Assembly: GCA_036490175.1 (NCBI GenBank)
Contig: DASXEJ010000026.1
Coordinates: 1-64,000, forward strand
Reading direction: 5' to 3'
Length of the DNA stretch: 64,000 nt
Origin: Pirellulales bacterium
Lineage (GTDB): Bacteria; Planctomycetota; Planctomycetia; Pirellulales; JACPPG01
The notes beneath the pieces were generated by a model. The model worked only from the letters and a program-made list of their open reading frames with translations, ran no database searches and had not been told where the DNA came from. Below are positions 24,759 through 34,634 of the stretch, in pieces. Each line of letters starts with the position of its first letter. Position 1 is the first letter of the stretch. Position numbers and translations under genes: made by a program.

Positions 24759-25127
24759 ATGCCAACGATCAATCAGCTTGTAAAGCGTGGGCGCCGCCAG
24801 CCGCGCAAGTTCAGCAAGTCGCCGGTTTTGGACCGCTGTCCGCAAAAGCGCGGCGTGTGCTTGCAGGTCAAGACGATGACTCCCAAGAAGCCGAACTCGG
24901 CTTTGCGGAAGATCGCCCGCGTGCGGTTGTCCAATGGCAAAGAGGTCACGGTCTACATTCCGGGCGAAGGACACAGCCTGCAGGAACACTCGATCGTGCT
25001 CGTCCGCGGTGGTCGCGTCCGCGATCTACCGGGTGTGCGCTATCACGTGGTTCGCGGGGCGCTCGATACCTTGGGCGTGACGGGCCGCAAGCAATCGCGG
25101 AGCCTGTACGGGGCCAAGAAGGGTTAG
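24759..25127 (+). CDS. rpsL: 30S ribosomal protein S12
   Basis: S12 (122 residues) monitors codon-anticodon pairing in the decoding centre. [11 protein letters not shown] (41-51) keeps Lys43, but [11 protein letters not shown] has Arg at position 88, where E. coli has Lys. In E. coli and mycobacteria the Lys-to-Arg change at this residue gives streptomycin resistance. The ATG at 24759 gives the conserved start [11 protein letters not shown]; the frame extends 24 codons upstream without homology. Normal length. Confidence 0.97.
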   Translation: MPTINQLVKRGRRQPRKFSKSPVLDRCPQKRGVCLQVKTMTPKKPNSALRKIARVRLSNGKEVTVYIPGEGHSLQEHSIVLVRGGRVRDLPGVRYHVVRGALDTLGVTGRKQSRSLYGAKKG

Positions 25128-25144
25128 TCGGGCAGGGTTAGTCG
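25121..25144 (+). repeat. 10-base duplication of the rpsL stop region
   Basis: GGGTTAGTCG occurs at 25121-25130, containing the TAG stop codon, and again perfectly at 25135-25144. Confidence 0.85.
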
Positions 25145-25237
25145 AGTGTTGCCTGTGTTGTTGCGGACGGTGCCTCGCACAGTCGCCGTCCTTTAGAAAT
25201 CATCCTTACATCGAATCGTTGTGACGGAAGCATTGTC

Positions 25238-25708
<471 letters not shown>

Positions 25709-25887
25709 TTCGAGCTACATTGTCTGCGCCGTGCTGGGGCGGATCGCCCTGGTGCGGCGTTGTTTTTGCGCTGACATCATCGCGCTAGTGCCGTCTGTGT
25801 CGCAGCCCGCAGCCTTCGTCGGCGGACCTGTCGTCAGGCAAGCAGCGACACGCTGACGCACCTTCGCGGCCTTTCACGCTACAAGCC

Positions 25888-27954
25888 ATGGCGCGCCAAC
25901 TTTCCAGCCTTCGCAATATCGGCATCATTGCCCACATCGACGCGGGCAAGACCACGCTTACAGAGCGGATGCTGTTCTACAGCGGAACGACGCACCGCAT
26001 GGGTGACGTCGACCGGGGGAACACGGTCACCGACTTCGATCCCGAGGAGCAGGAACGCGGCATCACGATCCAGGCCGCCTGCGTCACCTTTCGCTGGAAA
26101 GGAGTCGTCGTCAACCTGATCGACACGCCCGGGCATGTCGATTTCACAGCCGAGGTCGAGCGCAGCCTGCGCGTGCTGGACGGCGGCGTGGTGGTGTTCA
26201 GCGCCCGCGAAGGGGTCGAAGCCCAAAGCGAGACCGTGTGGCGCCAGGCCGACCGTTACAAGGTGCCGCGCATCGCCTTCATCAACAAGATGGATCGCGA
26301 GGGGGCCGACTTTTTTGGCACCTTCGAAGAGATTCGCAAACGGCTGGAAGGCCATCCGCTGGCGATTCAGATTCCGATCGGCGTCGGCCCGCCCCACTTG
26401 CCCGAGGCTTTTCGCGGCGTGATCGACCTGGTGCGCATGAAAATGCTCACGTTCACCAAGGAAAGCCAGGGTTCAGAGCAGGTCGAGAACGAGATCCCCG
26501 CCGAGCATCTGGCCGAGGCCGAATTGTGGCGTGGTCAGATGCTCGATCAACTGTTCGACTATTCGAACGAACTGGGTGAATTGCTGCTGGCCGAGGAAGA
26601 TGTGCCGGCGGAATTGATTCAGAGCGTGATTCGCTCGGCCACGATTCACAGTTTTGTGGTGCCCGTGCTGTGCGGCTCGGCGCTCGATCATACCGGCGTG
26701 CAGCCGGTGCTGGACGCGGTCGCCAGCTATTTGCCCAGCCCCGCGGATAAGCCGGCGGTCGAAGGCACGGATCCGCAAAAGCCCGACATCAAGCTCATCC
26801 GCAAGCCCGCGACCGACGAGCCGTTTTGCGGGCTCGTGTTCAAGATTCAGGCCGACAAGCACGGCGACTTGCACTACGTCCGCATCTACTCGGGCCTGCT
26901 CAAGGGAAACACGCGGGCGTCGAATCCGCGCACCGACAAAAAAGAGAACATCAGCCAGCTGTGGCACATCCAGGCGGATCGCCGCGAGCAGGTCGAAAGC
27001 GTCGAAGCCGGCGACATCGTCGGCATCATTGGGCTGCGCAACTCGGTGACCGGTGATACGCTGTGCGATCCCAAGCATCCGATCCTGCTCGAGGCTATTG
27101 CCTTCCCCGAGACCGTCATCTCGATGGCGATCGAGCCCGAAAGCTCGGCCGAGCGCAAGAAGCTGGCCGACGCACTGGACATGCTCAAGCGGCAGGACCC
27201 CACGTTCCGCGCGCAAGAGAGCCAGGAAACGGGGCAAACCCTGATCAGCGGCATGGGCGAGTTGCACCTGGAAGTGATCAAGCACCGCTTGCTCCGCGAT
27301 TTCAAGCTTAATGTGCGGGTTCACAAGCCACGGGTAAGCTACCGCGAGACCGTGCAGAAGGCCGTCGAGATCACCGGCGAATGCCATCAGCAGGTGGGCG
27401 GGCAGTCGCTGTTCGCCAAGGTGCGGGTCCGGCTCGAGCCGAACGAACTCGACCATCCCGTGGTCACCATCGGTAAGGCCGATACGATTCCGCCGCAGTA
27501 CCTGGCCGCGGTCATGGAGGTGCTGACGCAACAGGCCGAAGGGGGCGGTTCGCTCGGCTTCCCGTTGATGAAGGTCAAGATCACGGTTCTGGGGGGCGAA
27601 GTCCACGAGACGGACTCCAACGAGCTGGCATTCCGGCGGGCCGCGGCCGACGCCTTTCACAAGTCGTTGCAGGCCGCGGGGATCGTCCTGCTGGAGCCGA
27701 TCATGAAGATCGAGATCGTACTCCCCGAGGAATACATGGGGGATTTCGTGGCGGATCTGCAGCAACGACGGGCCATCATCACCGATACGCACGCGCGCGG
27801 CCGCAACACGGTCATCGAAGCCGAAGCCCCCTTGGCGACGTTGTTTGGTTACTCGGGAGCCATGCGGGGGTTGAGCCAGGGGCGGGCCTCGGCATCGATC
27901 TCGCCGGCCCATTATGGACCCGCACCACCCGAGGTGGCCGAAGGGTTTATGTAG
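25888..27954 (+). CDS. fusA: Elongation factor G, EFG2/spdEFG2-like
   Basis: A 688-residue translational GTPase with all five EF-G domains. G1 is AHIDAGKT (15-22), switch I contains QERGITIQ, G3 is DTPGHVDF and G4 is NKMD. The domain IV tip keeps the His equivalent to E. coli His583 (GGEVHETDSNELAF). Switch I and the following strands (GDVDRGNTVTDF, CVTFRWKGVVVNLID) look more like mitochondrial EFG2 and the spdEFG2 class than like the canonical EF-G of E. coli (GEVHDGAATMDW, with a longer insert). It stands in the str operon, where canonical EF-G is expected. Family certain, subfamily by eye. Confidence 0.93.
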   Translation: MARQLSSLRNIGIIAHIDAGKTTLTERMLFYSGTTHRMGDVDRGNTVTDFDPEEQERGITIQAACVTFRWKGVVVNLIDTPGHVDFTAEVERSLRVLDGGVVVFSAREGVEAQSETVWRQADRYKVPRIAFINKMDREGADFFGTFEEIRKRLEGHPLAIQIPIGVGPPHLPEAFRGVIDLVRMKMLTFTKESQGSEQVENEIPAEHLAEAELWRGQMLDQLFDYSNELGELLLAEEDVPAELIQSVIRSATIHSFVVPVLCGSALDHTGVQPVLDAVASYLPSPADKPAVEGTDPQKPDIKLIRKPATDEPFCGLVFKIQADKHGDLHYVRIYSGLLKGNTRASNPRTDKKENISQLWHIQADRREQVESVEAGDIVGIIGLRNSVTGDTLCDPKHPILLEAIAFPETVISMAIEPESSAERKKLADALDMLKRQDPTFRAQESQETGQTLISGMGELHLEVIKHRLLRDFKLNVRVHKPRVSYRETVQKAVEITGECHQQVGGQSLFAKVRVRLEPNELDHPVVTIGKADTIPPQYLAAVMEVLTQQAEGGGSLGFPLMKVKITVLGGEVHETDSNELAFRRAAADAFHKSLQAAGIVLLEPIMKIEIVLPEEYMGDFVADLQQRRAIITDTHARGRNTVIEAEAPLATLFGYSGAMRGLSQGRASASISPAHYGPAPPEVAEGFM

Positions 27955-28047
27955 GCCAGCAGCACGCCGGAATCGGCATCCCCGGTACCAGCGCTTGAGA
28001 GCGTTAAAGTGCCTCGCGCCGGGGCCGAAAAGTAAATTAACGGGGCG

Positions 28048-28076
28048 TTGACATGATTCCCAGGAAACCTTAGGAT
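28048..28076 (+). promoter_or_regulatory. Near-consensus promoter of the S10 cluster
   Basis: TTGACA (28048-28053, perfect -35) is followed after exactly 17 bases by TAGGAT (28071-28076, four of six). It lies about 90 bases before rpsJ and would start a transcript separate from the str cluster. Confidence 0.65.
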
Positions 28077-28166
28077 TTGCGGTTCGCCCCTCGCGGGGGA
28101 GAGTTCGCTACGGCGTATCTAGCTGGTGTTTGGCAACTCGGCGCACCGTTGGTTGAGGAGAGTTCA

Positions 28167-28496
28167 GTGGCTGGTCATTCCAATGAGACGATTCGCATCC
28201 GCATGGAAGCGTATGACCATTCCGTTCTCGATCAAAGTGCTGCCGATATCGTCGACACCGCAAAGCGCACCGGCTCGGAAGTTCACGGGCCGATCCCGCT
28301 GCCGACACGCATCGAGCGATACACAGTTTTGTCCGGTCCGCACATCGACAAGAAGGCGCGTCAACAGTTCGAGATTCGAACTCACAAGCGTCTGATCGAC
28401 ATTGTGCAATCGACCGCCAAGACGATCGAAGCGCTCAATAAGTTGAGCCTGCCCGCGGGAGTCGATATTAAGATCAAAGCTTCCAGCCGCCACTAA
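28167..28496 (+). CDS. rpsJ: 30S ribosomal protein S10
   Basis: S10 (109 residues) binds the 30S head and doubles as NusE in antitermination. It shows [32 protein letters not shown] and [20 protein letters not shown]. The start is GTG at 28167, with GAGGAG 6 bases upstream; the frame extends further upstream without homology. It heads the S10 cluster downstream of the promoter. Confidence 0.97.
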   Translation: MAGHSNETIRIRMEAYDHSVLDQSAADIVDTAKRTGSEVHGPIPLPTRIERYTVLSGPHIDKKARQQFEIRTHKRLIDIVQSTAKTIEALNKLSLPAGVDIKIKASSRH

Positions 28497-28717
28497 TAGC
28501 CCCTGGGCTTTGTGGTTCTGCTGGAAGAGTGGTTTTGTAAGTTGTTTCACTACTTCGTTTGCCTTTCCCGTGGTTGGGGGCGGCGGCTCTTGGCGAAGGG
28601 TGTTTGAAACGTATAGGGCACAGAAGAGTTACTTGTATGCACCGGATGCTGGGTGGGTAAACCGCGGCCGCTTTGGCTGCTAGTTCCTGCCGGCGACCTG
28701 ACGACAAGGCGAATGTG

Positions 28718-29401
28718 ATGGCCAAAGGATTACTCGGCCGCAAGGTCGGGATGACGCAGATATTTGACGAATCCGGGAAAGTGATCCCGGTGACGGTGAT
28801 TCAGGCCGGCCCCTGCCGCGTTCTGCAGATCCGCACGTCCGACCGCGACGGCTACGAGGCCGTGCAGGTTGGCTTTGGCAATAAGCCTCGTCGTTTGGCC
28901 AGCCGCAGCCAGCGTGGTCATGTTGCTCGACTCGACAGTAAGCGTTCTAAGCGGCTCTCTGCCGCGGGCGTCGAGTTGCCTGCCAAGCCCGATTGTGAAC
29001 CCTCGCAATTCGTGCGCGAGTTCCGCGGGGCTACCGAATACACCGTTGGGCAAGAGCTGAAGGTCGAACTCTTCAGCGATGTCAAGGCTGTCGACGTGAC
29101 CGGCATCTCCAAGGGTCGTGGTACCGCGGGCGTCATGAAGCGCCACGGGTTCAGCGGCCAACGCGCCACGCACGGTGTGAAGAAGGTGCATCGTCACGCC
29201 GGATCAACCGGTTGCAATACGTTTCCGGCCCGCGTGTTCAAAGGTCGCCGCATGGCTGGCCGCTACGGTGCCGAGCGTAATACGGTCCGTAATCTGAAGG
29301 TCGTAAAGGTAGACTCCGAGAACGATTTGCTGCTCGTACGCGGCGCCATTCCCGGTCCCAATGGTGGCTACGTAATTGTAAAGCAAACTAACAAGCTCTA
29401 G
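28718..29401 (+). CDS. rplC: 50S ribosomal protein L3
   Basis: L3 (227 residues) reaches the peptidyl transferase centre. It begins MAKGLLGRKVGMTQIFDE, and the internal KRHGFSGQRATHGVKKVHR and PARVFKGRRMAGRYG are typical. The ATG at 28718 follows AAGGCG. Its TAG stop lies in a short duplicated segment. Confidence 0.98.
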   Translation: MAKGLLGRKVGMTQIFDESGKVIPVTVIQAGPCRVLQIRTSDRDGYEAVQVGFGNKPRRLASRSQRGHVARLDSKRSKRLSAAGVELPAKPDCEPSQFVREFRGATEYTVGQELKVELFSDVKAVDVTGISKGRGTAGVMKRHGFSGQRATHGVKKVHRHAGSTGCNTFPARVFKGRRMAGRYGAERNTVRNLKVVKVDSENDLLLVRGAIPGPNGGYVIVKQTNKL

Positions 29402-29423
29402 ATAACAACACGCTTTAGATAGC
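29395..29423 (+). repeat. 12-base duplication of the rplC stop region
   Basis: GCTCTAGATAAC (29395-29406, containing the stop codon) recurs as GCTTTAGATAGC (29412-29423), matching at 10 of 12 positions. Confidence 0.7.
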
Positions 29424-29506
29424 AGGGCCCCTGTCCGCGATGTGCGGGCAAGCGTGGTCGAAATCGCAAACCTCGCGACAAAAACGAAACAGCAAGAGCG
29501 CCAGCG

Positions 29507-30175
29507 ATGACACGCCTACCGGTATTCGACAAGACAGGCAAGGAGGTTGGCTCGTACGACATCGAGCCGACTGATCTGGCGCCGCGCATCAACAAGCAGT
29601 TGCTGCACGACGCGGTCGTGATGTATCAGGCGAACTTGCGTCAGGGGACGTTCAAGACTAAGTCTCGCGCCGAGGTGGCCGGTAGCACCAAGAAGATGTA
29701 TCGCCAGAAGGGGACGGGCAATGCCCGTGCCGGCGGTCGCCGCAGCGGCGTGCGTCGTGGTGGCGGTCACATCTTTGCCAAGCGGCCGCGCAGCTTTGCC
29801 TATCGCTTGCCGCGCAAGGCCGTGCAGTTGGCGACGCGGATGGCCGTGGCCTCGAAGATTCGCGACAATCAGCTGATCGTGATCGACGATCTGTCGTTTG
29901 CCGCACCCAAGACTAAGGACATGGCGGCGATTCTCAAGGCGCTCAAGTTCCCTGGTGGCAGCCTGTTGGTTACCACCGCGGCACGAGATGAAAACGTCTA
30001 CAAGAGTGCCCGTAATATTGCCGACGTGACGGTTTCTCCTGTCGCCGAGTTGAACGCGTTCAGCGTGCTGCTGCCGACCAGGATGTTGGTGACGCGGGCC
30101 GCGTTGGATGCGTTGCGCAAGCGAGCCGCCGAGCAAACCAGTCGGCCGGACGCCAAGGAGCCGAGTCATGCCTGA
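29507..30175 (+). CDS. rplD: 50S ribosomal protein L4
   Basis: L4 (222 residues) lines the exit tunnel. The extended loop TKKMYRQKGTGNARAGGRRS and the globular part (VASKIRDNQLIVIDDLSF) are intact. The last 8 bases overlap the start of rplW, which points to translational coupling. Its C-terminal 15 residues are a hydrophilic tail. Confidence 0.98.
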   Translation: MTRLPVFDKTGKEVGSYDIEPTDLAPRINKQLLHDAVVMYQANLRQGTFKTKSRAEVAGSTKKMYRQKGTGNARAGGRRSGVRRGGGHIFAKRPRSFAYRLPRKAVQLATRMAVASKIRDNQLIVIDDLSFAAPKTKDMAAILKALKFPGGSLLVTTAARDENVYKSARNIADVTVSPVAELNAFSVLLPTRMLVTRAALDALRKRAAEQTSRPDAKEPSHA

Positions 30176-30491
30176 GAATTCCGCTGCGACTGCCCCGGTT
30201 GAATCCGCTCTGCTCCAGCCACACCAGGTGATCCTGCGTCCGCTGGTGACCGAGAAGGGGATGCACCGCTCGACACGGTACAACGCCTATGCGTTCGAGA
30301 TCAGCCGGCTGGCCACGAAGGACGACGTCCGCCGTGCCGTCGAGCAGTTGTTCGACGTGAAGGTGGTTCGTGTCCACACGCAGAATCGCAAAGGGAAGCC
30401 GCGTCGCTCGAAGTTTCGCACCGGTCGTACCAAGGATTGGAAGAAAGCCATCGTCAAGTTGGATCCTGAGCACCGTATCGAGTTCTTCTAG
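30168..30491 (+). CDS. rplW: 50S ribosomal protein L23
   Basis: L23 (107 residues) sits at the tunnel exit and docks trigger factor and SRP. Landmarks are ILRPLVTEKGMH, YAFEISRLATKDDVRRAVEQ and VRVHTQNRKGKPRR. The ATG at 30168 has AAGGAG ending 7 bases upstream, inside rplD. The first 18 residues are an Ala/Pro-rich extension. Confidence 0.97.
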   Translation: MPENSAATAPVESALLQPHQVILRPLVTEKGMHRSTRYNAYAFEISRLATKDDVRRAVEQLFDVKVVRVHTQNRKGKPRRSKFRTGRTKDWKKAIVKLDPEHRIEFF

Positions 30492-30589
30492 TCCGCCGCG
30501 CTTGGTCATTGCTGTAGAGAATATTGCTTAAGACATCGTCGCCGCGGCTTGAGTGAGTTGCCGCCAAAACTAGTAGCGAAAGAATTGTC

Positions 30590-31447
30590 ATGGGCCTACG
30601 ACGTTACAAACCGACTACCGCCGGCCGCCGCGGAGCGTCGGTCAGCGATTTCGCCGAGTTGACGCCGGGCTACAAGCCCGAGAAGGGGCTCCTGCGTCCG
30701 AAGGTAAAAACCGGCGGTCGCAACAATCAGGGCAAGATCACGGCGCGGCATCGTGGTGGTGGGCACAAGCAGCAATATCGTTTGATCGACTTCCGTCGCA
30801 ACAAGGACGGCGTTCCGGCCGTCGTGCATTCCGTGCAGTACGATCCGAACCGCAGTGCCCGGATCGCGCTGTTGCACTATGTGGACGGCGAGAAGAGATA
30901 CATTTTGGCTCCCAACGGTCTGAAGGATGGCGATCGGGTGCAAAGCGGCCCTGACGCGCCGCCGGCCGTGGGCAACTGCTTGCCGATGCGGAACATTCCG
31001 CTCGGTATGACAATTCACAATATTGAGTTGCGTCCGGGCCGTGGCGGCACATTGTGCCGGTCGGCCGGCACCAGCGCCGTGCTGGCCGCCCGCGATGCCG
31101 ATTGGGTGCAGTTGACGCTCCCCAGTGGCGAAATCCGCCGTGTTCCGGCCGACTGCCGGGCCACGATCGGTGCCACGGGCAATGCGGATCATATGAACGT
31201 CGTGCTGGGCAAGGCTGGCCGCAAGCGCTGGATGGGGCGTCGCCCGCACGTGCGTGGCACGGCCATGAATCCAATCGACCATCCGCACGGCGGTGGTGAA
31301 GGGCGTACTAAGGGGGGCCGTCATCCGGTCAGCCCCGAAGGGAAGTCGGCCAAGGGTGGCCAGACGCGCAAGCCACGCAAGGCGTCGAACTCGGCCATCG
31401 TGCGTCGTCGCCGGTCGCGCCGTTACGGTCAGCTGAAGTTGTACTAA
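30590..31447 (+). CDS. rplB: 50S ribosomal protein L2
   Basis: L2 (285 residues) supports subunit joining and the peptidyl transferase centre. It has [20 protein letters not shown], the [20 protein letters not shown] loop with the conserved His, and a basic end ([18 protein letters not shown]). Length is close to the usual 275. Confidence 0.98.
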   Translation: MGLRRYKPTTAGRRGASVSDFAELTPGYKPEKGLLRPKVKTGGRNNQGKITARHRGGGHKQQYRLIDFRRNKDGVPAVVHSVQYDPNRSARIALLHYVDGEKRYILAPNGLKDGDRVQSGPDAPPAVGNCLPMRNIPLGMTIHNIELRPGRGGTLCRSAGTSAVLAARDADWVQLTLPSGEIRRVPADCRATIGATGNADHMNVVLGKAGRKRWMGRRPHVRGTAMNPIDHPHGGGEGRTKGGRHPVSPEGKSAKGGQTRKPRKASNSAIVRRRRSRRYGQLKLY

Positions 31448-31528
31448 GGTCGCATTTGGGGTGGATGGCCGTCAGGCCAGTTGAATACAGAGTTCACATG
31501 CCCAGGCATTGGGTGGAGTGCAGAAGCG

Positions 31529-31819
31529 ATGGGAAGGTCACTAAAAAAAGGTCCGTTCGTCAACTCCAAGCTGTTCCAAAAGGTGGAGCGCATGGAGAGT
31601 TCGGGCGGCAAGCAGCCAATCAAGACGTGGGCCCGCGCCTGCACGATCGTGCCGGAGTTCGTCGGTCACACGTTCCTGGTACACAACGGCAAGCTGCACT
31701 TGAAGGTGTTCGTGACCGAAGACATGGTAGGGCACAAGCTCGGTGAGTTTTCTCCCACGCGCACGTTCCGCGGTCACGGCGGCAAGGGCAAGAAGTCGGC
31801 GGGTCCGGGGGCGGGTTAG
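31529..31819 (+). CDS. rpsS: 30S ribosomal protein S19
   Basis: S19 (96 residues) contacts the A-site finger from the 30S head. It begins [16 protein letters not shown] and contains [20 protein letters not shown] and [14 protein letters not shown]. The internal ATG at 31529 is the conserved start; the frame opens 16 codons earlier without homology. Confidence 0.97.
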   Translation: MGRSLKKGPFVNSKLFQKVERMESSGGKQPIKTWARACTIVPEFVGHTFLVHNGKLHLKVFVTEDMVGHKLGEFSPTRTFRGHGGKGKKSAGPGAG

Positions 31820-31898
31820 TAAGTTAATTTCGAAGTTTCGCCTGTCGCCCCCGTCAGCGGCTCGCGCAACATGCCATAAGAGGATAGAGGACAGAACC

Positions 31899-32252
31899 AT
31901 GGCCTACGAGGCGACGCATCGATTCGCCCGCATCAGCGCCCGCAAGGTGCGGCCGATCGCGGACTTGATTCGCGGCAAGCACGCCGACGAGGCGTTGGAC
32001 ATTCTGAAGTACATGCCGCAACGCGGTGCGCGGATGTTGGAGAAGGTGTTGAAAAGCGCCTTGGGCAACGCCGAGGATCGCCGGGCGCCGAACGCACAGA
32101 ACCTGGTCGTTGTCGACTGTCGCGTCGACGGGGGCCCGATGTTCAAGCGTGTCCGGCCTCGTGCTCGCGGTATGGCCTTTATGGTCAAGCGACGGATGTC
32201 GCACATCCATATCAAGGTGGAAGACATTTACAGCGTCGCGGAAAAGGCATGA
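31899..32252 (+). CDS. rplV: 50S ribosomal protein L22
   Basis: L22 (117 residues) shapes the exit tunnel. YEATHRFARISARKVRPIAD, the loop around PRARGMAFMVKRRMSHIHIK and normal length identify it. The ATG at 31899 gives the conserved start. The much longer open frame that overlaps rpsS is spurious. Confidence 0.97.
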   Translation: MAYEATHRFARISARKVRPIADLIRGKHADEALDILKYMPQRGARMLEKVLKSALGNAEDRRAPNAQNLVVVDCRVDGGPMFKRVRPRARGMAFMVKRRMSHIHIKVEDIYSVAEKA

Positions 32253-32349
32253 GTATGCTGGCCGTGGTCCGCCCGCAGCGGATTCGGCCGGATAGCAGAT
32301 AGCAACGTTTTGATTGGTTCCTGGCGCCCAGCAGTAAGCACAAAAAAAT

Positions 32350-33048
32350 ATGGGACAGAAGGTCAATCCAGTCGGTTTTCGGACCGGCATCATGGTCGGC
32401 TGGAAGAGCCGTTGGTACGCGTCGAAGCGCGAGTTCAGCGAGCTGCTGGTCGAGGACCAGAAGCTGCGCAAATTCGTCAAAGAAAAGTACCGCTATGCGG
32501 GCCTGCCCAAGATCGAGATCGAGCGTACGCGTGACGAGGTCAAGGTAATTTTGTTCGCCGCCCGGCCGGGCATCATCATCGGTCGCAAGGGGCAAGAGGT
32601 CGAGCGTTTGCAGACCGAGTTGCAAGAGCTCGTGGGCCGGCGGATCAACATCAAGATCGAAGAAGTAGCGCGTCCGGAGATTCAAGCGCAGTTGGTCGCC
32701 GAGGATATCGCCGAGCAGCTCGCCAAGCGTGCCAGTTTCCGTCGCACCATGAAGCGTGCCATGGAACAAACGATGGACGCCGGCGCCAAGGGAATCAAGA
32801 TTCAGTTATCCGGTCGCCTGGGCGGCTCGGAAATGGCTCGTCAGGAAAAGCAGATCGTCGGTTCGATTCCGCTCTCTACGTTGCGGGCAAAGATCGACTA
32901 CGGCTTTACCGAGGCCAAGACCGCGCAAGGTAACATCGGGGTCCAGGTGTGGGTCAACCAGGGAATGTATCAAGAGGACGATAGCCATGGCGCTGATGCC
33001 CAAGAGGGTCAAGCACCGAAAAAGCCAAAGAGGACGTATAAAAGGTAA
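32350..33048 (+). CDS. rpsC: 30S ribosomal protein S3
   Basis: S3 (232 residues) forms part of the mRNA entry helicase. It shows MGQKVNPVGFRTGIMVGWKS, the KH domain (AARPGIIIGRKGQEVERLQ) and GAKGIKIQLSGRLGGSEMAR. The last 20 residues, after the conserved VWVNQG motif, are a polar tail encoded by bases that also encode the start of rplP. The binding site before the ATG is weak. Confidence 0.97.
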   Translation: MGQKVNPVGFRTGIMVGWKSRWYASKREFSELLVEDQKLRKFVKEKYRYAGLPKIEIERTRDEVKVILFAARPGIIIGRKGQEVERLQTELQELVGRRINIKIEEVARPEIQAQLVAEDIAEQLAKRASFRRTMKRAMEQTMDAGAKGIKIQLSGRLGGSEMARQEKQIVGSIPLSTLRAKIDYGFTEAKTAQGNIGVQVWVNQGMYQEDDSHGADAQEGQAPKKPKRTYKR

Positions 33049-33403
33049 CGCCACGCGTGGCAACCGAGTCGTCTTTGGCGACTTCGGCCTGCAGACCACG
33101 CAGGGTGGTTGGATTCCGGCGGCCACGCTGGAAGCCGGCCGCATCGCCGCGCAGCAATACCTGAGGACGGAAGGGCGACTGTACGTCCGTGCCTTTCCAC
33201 ATAAGCCGATCACGTCGATCCCGCTCGAAACCCGCATGGGTAAGGGTAAGGGGGAGCCGGAGTATTGGGCTGCCGTGGTGAAGCCGGGCAACATCCTCTA
33301 CGAGATTTCGGGTGTGACGGAAGAGGCGGCAAAGCTGTGCTTCCGCCGCTTGGCTCACAAGATGCCGGTGCGTGTGCGGTTATTGAAGCGGCGTCCCGTA
33401 TAG
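32987..33403 (+). CDS. rplP: 50S ribosomal protein L16
   Basis: L16 (138 residues) positions A-site tRNA. It begins MALMPKRVKHRKSQRGRIKG and contains GWIPAATLEAGRIAAQ and MGKGKGEPEYWAAVVKPG. The start lies 62 bases inside rpsC in another frame. AAGAGGA at 32970-32976 supports 32987, with a second ATG at 32996. The overlap is unusually long for neighbouring ribosomal genes. Confidence 0.96.
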   Translation: MALMPKRVKHRKSQRGRIKGNATRGNRVVFGDFGLQTTQGGWIPAATLEAGRIAAQQYLRTEGRLYVRAFPHKPITSIPLETRMGKGKGEPEYWAAVVKPGNILYEISGVTEEAAKLCFRRLAHKMPVRVRLLKRRPV

Positions 33404-33482
33404 CAAGGCTGAGTACGCCAGAAGAATCGCCAGAGAAATCAAAGTCTGTTTCGTTTGAGATCCGAGCTGACCGAGTATTGCC

Positions 33483-33695
33483 ATGACCAAGGCGACTGAA
33501 CTTCGAGAGATGAGCGACGAGCAGTTGGGTTTGACCCTCCGCGAAACGGCCGAGCATTTGTTTCGGCTGCGGATCAAGGCTCAGACCGAGCGTTTGGATG
33601 CGCCCAGCGAGTTGCGCAAGCATCGCCGTTTGATTGCCCGGCTCAAGACGATTCAGACCGAGCGAACGCGCGAGATTGCGACCGGCAAGAAGTAG
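33483..33695 (+). CDS. rpmC: 50S ribosomal protein L29
   Basis: L29 (70 residues) is a two-helix protein near the tunnel exit. LREMSDEQLGLTLRETAEHL and the basic second helix (LRKHRRLIARLKTIQTER) are typical. It lies between rplP and rpsQ, as expected. Confidence 0.95.
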   Translation: MTKATELREMSDEQLGLTLRETAEHLFRLRIKAQTERLDAPSELRKHRRLIARLKTIQTERTREIATGKK

Positions 33696-33786
33696 CCCGC
33701 AAGTTTTCCGCGTTCCCGACAGCCCGCGTGTTCCGTTAAGCCGTTTTTTTTAGATTCCGTAAGCCTGCAACCGAGGAATTGGACGG

Positions 33787-34092
33787 ATGCCGAAGAAGAC
33801 AGCCATTGGCATCGTGACGAGCGACAAGATGGCCAAGAGCCGGCGCGTGGAAATACCGCGGCTGGTCAAGCATGCCCGTTATGGCAAGTATCTGCGTCGT
33901 CGCACGGTGTGTCACGTTCACGACGAGCAGGAAGAGTCGTCGCTGGGTGACACGGTCGAGATCGTGGAGAGCCGCCCGTTGTCGCGCTTGAAGCGTTGGC
34001 AGTTGGTGCGTGTGGTGACCAAGAGCCAAGCGGTCGATATCGCGGCCATGCGGGCCGCCGCCAAGAACGACGCGCCGGAAGCAAGTGCCTAA
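33787..34092 (+). CDS. rpsQ: 30S ribosomal protein S17
   Basis: S17 (101 residues) is a primary 16S-binding protein. [38 protein letters not shown] and [19 protein letters not shown] mark the OB fold. A C-terminal extension of about 15 residues follows. AGGAATTGGACGG precedes the ATG. Confidence 0.96.
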   Translation: MPKKTAIGIVTSDKMAKSRRVEIPRLVKHARYGKYLRRRTVCHVHDEQEESSLGDTVEIVESRPLSRLKRWQLVRVVTKSQAVDIAAMRAAAKNDAPEASA

Positions 34093-34265
34093 CGGCCTGC
34101 GGATTTGCTCGGCGCGATGGCGGATTACGGACGTGCGGTTGAAGACAAGTCGAACAGAGTACAAGCAAGCTGCACAATCAGATTAGGCCGACAGGGCAGG
34201 TCAGGTCGACAGGTACGGCCGGTGCCCCTGGGCGAGAATTTGATCCAGTAGTAGGTGTGTGATCC

Positions 34266-34634
34266 ATGATCCAGATGCAAACGCGACTCAACGTGGCCGA
34301 CAACACCGGCGCCAAGGAGGTCACGTGCATCAAGGTGCTCGGTGGCTCGCGGCGACGAACGGCGGGCCTCGGCGACGTGGTGGTCTGCAGCGTCAAGAGT
34401 GTGATTGCCGGAAGTGATATTAAAAAAGGTTCCGTCGTCCGCGGTGTGATCGTGCGTTGCAAACAACCCACGCGCCGCACCGACGGCAGTTATGTGCGAT
34501 TCGACCGCAATGCTCTGGTGCTGATCGACAACGACAAGAATCCGCGTGGAACGCGTATCTTCGGTGCCGTGGCGCGGGAGCTGCGGGAGCGCAACTTCAT
34601 GAAAATCGTCAGCCTGGCGTCCGAGGTAGTGTGA
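34266..34634 (+). CDS. rplN: 50S ribosomal protein L14
   Basis: L14 (122 residues) bridges the subunits. [33 protein letters not shown] and [20 protein letters not shown] are the family marks. Full normal length. Its stop codon shares one base with the rplX start (TGATG). Confidence 0.98.
   Translation: MIQMQTRLNVADNTGAKEVTCIKVLGGSRRRTAGLGDVVVCSVKSVIAGSDIKKGSVVRGVIVRCKQPTRRTDGSYVRFDRNALVLIDNDKNPRGTRIFGAVARELRERNFMKIVSLASEVV

Noticed and set aside
27955-28166. Search for a second tuf gene after fusA
   Set aside because: The spacer is too short for one and contains only the rpsJ promoter.
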